Origin: UBA9715 sp045614225
Lineage (GTDB): Bacteria; Actinomycetota; Coriobacteriia; Coriobacteriales; Eggerthellaceae
Length of the DNA stretch: 9,488 nt
Assembly (NCBI GenBank): GCA_045614225.1
Contig: JAZLCO010000080.1
Location: forward strand, 1 to 9,488
Reading direction: 5' to 3'
Positions 5,191 to 9,488 of the stretch are shown here, piece after piece (positions within the stretch are counted from its first letter, which is position 1; every line of letters begins with the position of its first letter). The position numbers and the translations under genes were made by a program. Under the pieces are notes generated by a model that was not told where the DNA came from, made no database searches, and saw nothing but the letters and a program-made list of their open reading frames with translations.

Positions 5191-6986
5191 CAACGTTTCG
5201 CGGGTCTCACGAGGCATTTCTCGCCGTAGCCGATGAGGTCGGTGCGGCCCGCCTTACGTAATGCCTCACGCACAAGGTCGCGATTGCGCGGATTGCGATA
5301 TTGGATGAGCGCGCGTTGCATCGCCTTCTCGTGCGGCGACTTGGGAACGTACACCGGCTCCATCGTGCGCGGATCGACGCCGGTGAAGTAGATGCAGGTT
5401 GAGATTGTCGAGGGTGTCGGATAGAAATCCTGTACCTGTTCGGGGTTGTACCCGAGGTCGCGGCAGTATTCCGCCAGCTCGACAGCTTCTGTGAGCGTTG
5501 AGCCGGGATGGGATGACATGAGGTAGGGAACAAGGTACTGCTTCTTGCCCAGTTTACGGTTGATGCGCTCGTACTCGCGCACGAACTCGTCATAGACGGA
5601 GCGGCTCGGTTTCCCCATGATTGAGAGCACCGAATCCGAGATGTGCTCGGGTGCCACTTTCAGCTGACCGCTCACATGGTGTTCGACCAGTTCGCGGATG
5701 AACGTGTGGTCGGAATCGAGCATTGCGTAGTCGAAGCGGATGCCGCTTCGCACGAAAACCTTCTTGACTTTGGGCAACGCGCGCAGCTTGCGCAGCAGTG
5801 CGAGGTAATCCTCGTGTGTAACGCGCAATTGCTTGCACGGCACAGGTGACAGGCATCGCTTGTTGGTGCACGCGCCATGGGTGAGCTGCTTTTCGCAGGC
5901 GGGGATGCGGAAATTGGCGGTTGGCCCGCCGACATCGTGGATGTATCCCTTGAAATCGGGTTCGTCGCACAAGACTTGCGCTTCGGCAAGAATCGATTTG
6001 TGGCTCCGTGCTTGAATGATGCGTCCCTGGTGGAAGTTCAGCGCGCAAAACGAGCAGTCGCCGATGCATCCGCGGTTGCTGATCAGGCTGAATTTGACCT
6101 CCGAAAATGCGGGAATACCGCCTTGGGCATCATAGCAAGGATGCCATGTGCGCTCGTAGGGGAGCGCGTAGACCGCATCCATCTCCTCAGTGGTCAAAGG
6201 CTCGGAAGGTGGGTTCTGCACGACGAAGACGTCATGCGGATACTCCTCGATGAGTGCATGTGCTGAGAACGGATCGAGATTCTCATGCTGTACGGCGAAA
6301 CTGCGGGCGTAGTTCAGCTTATCGGCTTGCATGCTTTCGAAACTCGGCAACGTGACAGCATCGAATACATGCGCGACATCGCGTGTGCGATAGACCGTTC
6401 CAGGAATGAATGTGAGATCCTCGACGGTCAGGCCGGCGGCGAGTGCATCGGCTATGGCGACGATCGATTTCTCGCCCATTCCGTACGAAATGAGGTCTGC
6501 GCCCGAATCGATGAGCACCGATCGCTTGAGCTTATCGGACCAGTAGTCGTAATGGGCAAGTCTGCGCAGGCTTGCCTCGATACCACCCAGGATGATGGGC
6601 GTTTTCTTGTAGGTGCGGCGTATCAGGTTGCCGTAGACGACACAGGCATGGTCGGGGCGTAGGCCCATTTTGCCGCCTGGTGAATAGGCGTCTGTTTTAC
6701 GTCGTTTCTTCGCGACGGTGTAGTGGTTGACCATCGAGTCCATGTTTCCCGAAGAAACGAGAAATCCAAGGTGTGGTTCGCCGAACACGTCGATGCTTTT
6801 CGGGTCGCGCCAGTCTGGCTGGGCGATGATGCCCACGCGATAGCCGTTTGCTTCGAGCAGGCGTGTGATGATGGCGCTGCCGAACGACGGATGATCGACA
6901 TATGCATCGCCAACCACGTATACGAAGTCCACGGCGTCCCAGCCGCGGTTGCGCATCTCTCGTCTGTTCATGGGAGGAAAAGCCAT
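5190..6986 (-). CDS. ygiQ: YgiQ family radical SAM protein
   Basis: A 598-residue protein that follows E. coli YgiQ along its length, lacking an internal insertion and the basic C-terminal tail of the roughly 740-residue E. coli protein. The N-terminal part contains VVGDAYVDHPSFG, GNMDSMVNHYT and LGGIEASLRRLAHYDYWSD. The radical SAM cluster motif is CIGDCSFC, with C307, C311 and C314. A second cysteine group, C364, C373, C378 and C384, also appears in the E. coli protein as I recall it. It may bind another metal centre or structural zinc. GGPTAN and LKVAPEH fit the radical SAM barrel. The biochemical reaction of YgiQ is not established to my knowledge. The frame is open up to 7073, but the ATG at 6986 gives MAFPPMNRREM, which aligns with the family start, and a -10 box lies in the extra upstream part. 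The 3' end touches palindrome copy 2. It is divergent from gdhA. Confidence 0.93.
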   Translation of the reverse strand: MAFPPMNRREMRNRGWDAVDFVYVVGDAYVDHPSFGSAIITRLLEANGYRVGIIAQPDWRDPKSIDVFGEPHLGFLVSSGNMDSMVNHYTVAKKRRKTDAYSPGGKMGLRPDHACVVYGNLIRRTYKKTPIILGGIEASLRRLAHYDYWSDKLKRSVLIDSGADLISYGMGEKSIVAIADALAAGLTVEDLTFIPGTVYRTRDVAHVFDAVTLPSFESMQADKLNYARSFAVQHENLDPFSAHALIEEYPHDVFVVQNPPSEPLTTEEMDAVYALPYERTWHPCYDAQGGIPAFSEVKFSLISNRGCIGDCSFCALNFHQGRIIQARSHKSILAEAQVLCDEPDFKGYIHDVGGPTANFRIPACEKQLTHGACTNKRCLSPVPCKQLRVTHEDYLALLRKLRALPKVKKVFVRSGIRFDYAMLDSDHTFIRELVEHHVSGQLKVAPEHISDSVLSIMGKPSRSVYDEFVREYERINRKLGKKQYLVPYLMSSHPGSTLTEAVELAEYCRDLGYNPEQVQDFYPTPSTISTCIYFTGVDPRTMEPVYVPKSPHEKAMQRALIQYRNPRNRDLVREALRKAGRTDLIGYGEKCLVRPAKR

Positions 6987-6992
6987 ACGGTT

Positions 6993-6998
6993 ATTGTA
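6993..6998 (-). promoter_or_regulatory. -10 box for ygiQ, implying a leaderless mRNA
   Basis: The minus strand reads TACAAT in the context CTACAATAACCG, ending 6 nt before the ATG at 6986. Transcription would begin at or next to the A of that ATG. There is no purine-rich ribosome site upstream of it, consistent with a leaderless transcript, which is common in actinobacteria. No convincing -35 is seen. Confidence 0.45.
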
Positions 6999-7123
6999 GG
7001 GGATATGAGCTTGCGGTATGCGGCATAAAGGTTGTGCAGTGCTGATTCCACCGTCTTTTTCACCACATCCCATCCACCAGCTATCTTTTACACTTCCGAA
7101 ACGTTCGAGCGCGCAGCCGCTCG

Positions 7124-7129
7124 TACAAT
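7124..7129 (+). promoter_or_regulatory. Candidate -10 box for gdhA
   Basis: TACAAT at 7124-7129 gives a leader of about 51 nt before the ATG at 7187. The -35 region is weak, with TTCGAG at 7104-7109 as the best match and a short 14-bp spacer. It is the plus-strand half of the 200-nt gap between ygiQ and gdhA. The gap shows no other clear structure. Confidence 0.4.
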
Positions 7130-7186
7130 GCTTTCAGTTGTAAGGCGTGAGCATACGGCCACGTCATTCGATTGAAGGAGTTCAGC

Positions 7187-8542
7187 ATGTCCTACGTAGA
7201 CGACGTCCTTGCCGACGTCAAGAAGAAGAACGCAAACGAGCCCGAGTTCATTCAGGCCGTTACCGAAGTGCTCGAATCGCTGCGCGTGGTCGTCGAGAGC
7301 GACCCGATTTACCAGGAGCACGCAATCCTCGAGCGTATCGTCGAGCCTGAGCGTGTGATCATCTTCCGCGTCCCGTGGGTCGATGATGAGGGCAAGGTCC
7401 AGGTCAACCGCGGTTACCGCGTTCAGTTCAACAGCGCCATCGGCCCCTACAAGGGCGGTCTGCGCTTCAATCCCACCGTTTACCTGGGCATGCTTAAGTT
7501 CCTCGGCTTCGAACAGATCTTCAAGAACAGCCTCACCACGCTGCCCATGGGCGGCGGCAAGGGCGGCTCCGACTTCGACCCCAAGGGCAAGTCCAACATG
7601 GAGGTTATGCGCTTCTGCCAGTCCTTCATGACCGAGCTGTACCGCCATATCGGCCCCGACACCGACGTTCCGGCAGGTGACCTGGGCGTTGGCGGTCGTG
7701 AAGTCGCTTACATGTACGGCCAGTACAAGCGCTTGAGCAATGAGTGGACCGGCACGATGACGGGCAAGGGCCTGAGCTTTGGTGGCTCGCTCGCTCGCAC
7801 CGAGGCCACTGGCTATGGTCTGGTTTACTTCGTTAACGAGTACCTGCAGTGGCGTGCCGATTCCTTCGAGGGTAAAACCGTTGTCGTGCATGGTTCTGGC
7901 AACGTTGCCATCTATGCTATCCAGAAGGTCGAACAACTTGGTGGCAAGGTTGTTGCCTGCTCTGACACCAAGGGTTGGGTCTACGATGAGGAAGGCATCA
8001 GCGTCGAAGCGCTCGAGGCCATTTACAACGCGAAGCGCTCTGGCCACGACAAGGGCGTGAGCTTGGCCATGTACACCGACTACCGTCCGAAGGCCCAGTA
8101 TCATGCCGAAAACGGTCGCGGTGTTTGGGGCGTTCCGTGCGACATCGCGCTTCCGTGCGCACGTGAGAACACGCTTCTGATTGAGGATGCCGAGAAGCTC
8201 GTCGCCAATGGCTGCAAGATCGTGGGCGAGGGCGCGAACATGCCCACCACGCTCGAGGCGACGACCTACCTGCAGGAGCACGGCGTGGCATTCTTCCCCG
8301 GCAAGGCGGCAAACGCCGGTGGCGTTGCCGTGTCCGGCCTCGAGATGTCGCAGAATGCCGAGCATCTGTCCTGGACGTTTGAGGAAGTCGACGCAAAACT
8401 GCAGGAGATCATGAAGAACATCTACCACTCCTGCGCCATTGCCGCCAAGGAATATGGCATGGAGGGCAATTATGTCGCCGGCGCCAACATCGCAGGCTTC
8501 AAGAAGGTTGCCGATGCCATGATCGCTCAGGGCGTTTGCTAA
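7187..8542 (+). CDS. gdhA: Glutamate dehydrogenase, probably NADP(H)-dependent
   Basis: A 451-residue hexameric-type glutamate dehydrogenase, close to E. coli GdhA (447). It catalyses reversible reductive amination of 2-oxoglutarate with ammonium in the cytosol. The glutamate-site residues known from the Clostridium symbiosum enzyme fall at the same numbers here: K89 (GPYKGG), K113 (FKNSL), catalytic K125 (PMGGGKGGSDF) and D165 (PAGDLGVGG). The Rossmann motif GSGNVA is at 236-241. The strand end ACSDTKG at 257-263 resembles the ASDSSG of NADP enzymes more than the NAD form, so NADP use is inferred. The ATG at 7187 has AAGGAG at 6 nt; a TTG 15 nt upstream lies within that site and is rejected. 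Lysine codons are almost all AAG and C-ending codons dominate, as expected of a highly expressed gene. It is followed by a strong hairpin terminator. Confidence 0.97.
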   Translation: MSYVDDVLADVKKKNANEPEFIQAVTEVLESLRVVVESDPIYQEHAILERIVEPERVIIFRVPWVDDEGKVQVNRGYRVQFNSAIGPYKGGLRFNPTVYLGMLKFLGFEQIFKNSLTTLPMGGGKGGSDFDPKGKSNMEVMRFCQSFMTELYRHIGPDTDVPAGDLGVGGREVAYMYGQYKRLSNEWTGTMTGKGLSFGGSLARTEATGYGLVYFVNEYLQWRADSFEGKTVVVHGSGNVAIYAIQKVEQLGGKVVACSDTKGWVYDEEGISVEALEAIYNAKRSGHDKGVSLAMYTDYRPKAQYHAENGRGVWGVPCDIALPCARENTLLIEDAEKLVANGCKIVGEGANMPTTLEATTYLQEHGVAFFPGKAANAGGVAVSGLEMSQNAEHLSWTFEEVDAKLQEIMKNIYHSCAIAAKEYGMEGNYVAGANIAGFKKVADAMIAQGVC

Positions 8543-8565
8543 TCGCTCTGCCATCATAGGTTGAT

Positions 8566-8599
8566 CGAATGCGCCACTGGTGATCCGGTGGCGCATTTG
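8566..8599 (+). terminator. Hairpin terminator of gdhA
   Basis: Ten perfect pairs, AATGCGCCAC at 8568-8577 with GTGGCGCATT at 8588-8597, extend inward through T-G, G-C and G-C to a TGAT tetraloop at 8581-8584. They extend outward through G-T and C-G, so the whole hairpin is about 15 pairs at 8566-8599. It begins 23 nt after the gdhA stop. The following tail, CTTTGCG, is only mildly T-rich. Confidence 0.75.
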
Positions 8600-8669
8600 C
8601 TTTGCGAACAAAAGCCGTTGCGACCTGTTCACATCGCAAAATGTCGTCGATTTCGAACGTCGAGATACA

Positions 8670-8698
8670 TTGTGAGTATTGCTGCGGTGCGTTAAAAT
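8670..8698 (+). promoter_or_regulatory. Promoter of the lipoprotein gene
   Basis: TTGTGA at 8670-8675 (four of six to the -35 consensus) and TAAAAT at 8693-8698 (five of six to the -10) are separated by an ideal 17 bp. The transcript would start near 8705, with a leader of about 57 nt. It lies beyond the gdhA terminator, so the lipoprotein gene is its own unit. Confidence 0.6.
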
Positions 8699-8710
8699 CG
8701 TAAAGGACCT

Positions 8711-8761
8711 GCTTCGCGAATCAAGGGGACGAAGCTCGTCAATCGCGAAAGGATTTTCGTC
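8711..8761 (+). promoter_or_regulatory. Leader with mutually exclusive hairpins
   Basis: Three short pairings compete. GCTTCG 8711-8716 pairs with CGAAGC 8730-8735. TTCGCGA 8713-8719 pairs with TCGCGAA 8743-8749, whose 3' arm runs into the ribosome site GAAAGGA at 8747-8753. GACGAA 8728-8733 pairs with TTCGTC 8756-8761, directly against the start codon. The first excludes both others. This could allow translational control, but each stem is only 6-7 bp, so chance is possible. Confidence 0.3.
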
Positions 8762-9145
8762 ATGAACAAGAGAATCGGCATTATTGCAGCGCTCGTGTGT
8801 GCATTCATCTTGTGCTTCTCGCTCGTCGGTTGCGGCGGCGGTGCTGACAAGACCAAATTCATCGGTTCGTGGACACTCGAGTCGGGTAGCGACGAAAACC
8901 TCAATGCCGATGCGATCGCGAAGATGAAGTCGCTGGGTTACGAAGTCACCCTTACTCTCAACGAAGACGAGACGGGCACCATCGACCTGTTCGGCGAGAA
9001 GATGGATGTCGAATGGAAAGCCACGTCGGGTACCGAAGGCGAAGTGACGATGGAGGGAACCGACAAAGCGAAACTCGCAGTTGATGGTGAGAAGTTGGTG
9101 ATGTCAGACGACTCCTCGTCGATGACGTTTGCCAAGAAAGCGTAA
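8762..9145 (+). CDS. Small secreted lipoprotein, lipocalin-like
   Basis: A 127-residue predicted lipoprotein. Residues 1-23 are a type II signal peptide: KR near the start, a hydrophobic core, and the lipobox LVGC with the lipidated cysteine at C24. A short GGG spacer leads to about 100 residues beginning FIGSWTLES, followed by alternating strand-like segments (YEVTLTLNEDETGTIDLFG, VEWKAT, AKLAVDGEKLVMSD). This G-x-W start and all-beta pattern resembles small lipocalin-like extracytoplasmic proteins common in Gram-positive gut bacteria, but I cannot name a specific family. The mature part is acidic and would sit on the outer face of the membrane. The ATG at 8762 has GAAAGGA 8 nt upstream. The nearest downstream feature is an IS end 41 nt away, inserted without touching the coding frame. 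Confidence 0.82.
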   Translation: MNKRIGIIAALVCAFILCFSLVGCGGGADKTKFIGSWTLESGSDENLNADAIAKMKSLGYEVTLTLNEDETGTIDLFGEKMDVEWKATSGTEGEVTMEGTDKAKLAVDGEKLVMSDDSSSMTFAKKA

Positions 9146-9146
9146 A

Positions 9147-9160
9147 AGCGGGTAACCGCT
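9147..9160 (+). terminator. Short stem-loop after the lipoprotein gene
   Basis: AGCGG at 9147-9151 pairs with CCGCT at 9156-9160 around GTAA, a GNRA-type tetraloop, immediately after the stop codon. Five pairs and no T-run make it weak as a terminator. A better one might have been separated from the gene by the IS insertion. Confidence 0.25.
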
Positions 9161-9186
9161 CGAGGACAAACGCAGGGGCCGCGATT

Positions 9187-9220
9187 TGAACTGCGTCCCA
9201 AATCTTGGACGGCCAAATTA
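9187..9220. repeat. Terminal inverted repeat of the IS (one end)
   Basis: It begins with the TG dinucleotide typical of IS3-family ends and runs to roughly 9220, just before the transposase stop codon at 9224-9226. The partner repeat is outside the window, so its inner limit is estimated. Confidence 0.6.
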
Positions 9221-9223
9221 AGA

Positions 9224-9488
9224 CTAAGCCGCTAAGGACTGGCTCCGGAACTCCTCCGGGGTCAGTCCTTTAAGTTTAACCTGACGCCTCTTCGTGTTCC
9301 AGTGGACGATGTAGGCGTCGAGATCCCTCTTGAAGTCCTCGAAGCACAGCCATCTCCTCCCGCGGAAGAATTCGTCTTTGATGTGGCCGAACACCTGCTC
9401 GGTCGCCCCGTTGTCTATGCAGTTTCCCTTTCTCGACATGCTCTGCACTATCCCGGCATTCCTCAGGCGGCCGCACCACGCCATATGC
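9224..9488 (-). CDS. IS3-family transposase OrfB, C-terminal part
   Basis: The last 88 or so codons of an rve-type (DDE) transposase; the 5' part is cut by the window edge. The visible segment has the family hallmark SMSRKGNCIDNGATEQVF. Its glutamate is the third catalytic DDE residue, followed seven residues later by the conserved lysine of HIKDEF. The end, YIVHWNTKRRQVKLKGLTPEEFR, is also typical (a strand, then N-x-x-R and LTPxEFR). The methionine at 9484 is internal, since the reading frame continues into the window edge. No break is visible in this part, so the element may be intact. Confidence 0.92.
   Translation of the reverse strand, partial: HMAWCGRLRNAGIVQSMSRKGNCIDNGATEQVFGHIKDEFFRGRRWLCFEDFKRDLDAYIVHWNTKRRQVKLKGLTPEEFRSQSLAA

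Larger units (their letters stand above)
9187..9488 (-). mobile_element. IS3-family (IS150-like) insertion sequence, 3' end
   Basis: The transposase 3' region is followed by a sequence starting TGAACTGCG at 9187 with TTGGACGG at 9205-9212. This layout closely follows the terminal inverted repeat of IS150 as I remember it (TG, then ACTGC, CC, TTGGACG, AAAT). The element's right end is therefore placed at 9187, with genomic DNA to the left. The remainder lies beyond the window, so the other inverted repeat and the target duplication cannot be seen. Candidates for the duplication are the 3-4 bases ending at 9186 (GATT/ATT). Confidence 0.8.

Noticed and set aside
6987..7073. An N-terminal extension of ygiQ to 7073
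   Set aside because: The extra 29 residues do not resemble the family, contain the -10 candidate, and the ATG at 7073 has no ribosome site.
7088..8632. A 514-codon open frame antisense to gdhA
   Set aside because: It covers the whole gdhA gene on the other strand. Its Val/Leu/Ala/Asp/His-rich product is the type once catalogued as 'NAD-specific glutamate dehydrogenase' (PF10712 from memory), widely regarded as a spurious antisense translation. The sense frame has all GDH catalytic residues, a ribosome site and a terminator.

Overview
The window is ordinary-looking chromosomal DNA of a moderately high-GC bacterium. The gene set, the leaderless-looking promoter and the style of the IS3-type transposase suggest an actinobacterium of the class Coriobacteriia (Eggerthellaceae/Slackia-like). 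This is inference from protein sequence impressions; no rRNA or other taxonomic marker is present. Eight protein genes are supported (one cut by the window edge), plus one insertion-sequence end. There is no tRNA, rRNA or CRISPR array.

Layout from left to right. (1) 37-687, minus: nth, endonuclease III, with a complete active site and 4Fe-4S ligands. (2) 871-1260, minus: a small membrane protein with a PGPG hairpin motif. (3) A divergent promoter region, 1261-1480. (4) 1481-2209, plus: an acyl-ACP thioesterase, followed 27 nt later by (5) 2237-4537, plus: a 766-residue fusion of an iron-type alcohol dehydrogenase to a DUF2804 domain. These two form an apparent operon. (6) 4618-5145, plus: thpR, an RNA 2',3'-cyclic phosphodiesterase/2'-5' ligase family protein. 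It is bracketed by two 31-bp palindromes that are 30/31 identical. (7) 5190-6986, minus: a YgiQ-type radical SAM protein, convergent with thpR. (8) 7187-8542, plus: gdhA, glutamate dehydrogenase, divergent from ygiQ, with a strong terminator. (9) 8762-9145, plus: a small lipoprotein with its own promoter and a foldable leader. (10) 9187-9488, minus: the end of an IS3-family (IS150-like) element carrying the C-terminal part of its transposase.

Functionally this is mainly housekeeping: DNA base-excision repair, RNA end processing, ammonium assimilation and a radical SAM enzyme. The accessory interest lies in two places. The first is the thioesterase + ADH-DUF2804 pair, which could form a small lipid- or aldehyde-handling module. 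The second is the palindrome pair framing thpR, which may be a dispersed repeat family, an operator pair or RNA hairpins. No clearly new defence or mobile system is visible. The long open frame antisense to gdhA is rejected as a known annotation artefact.
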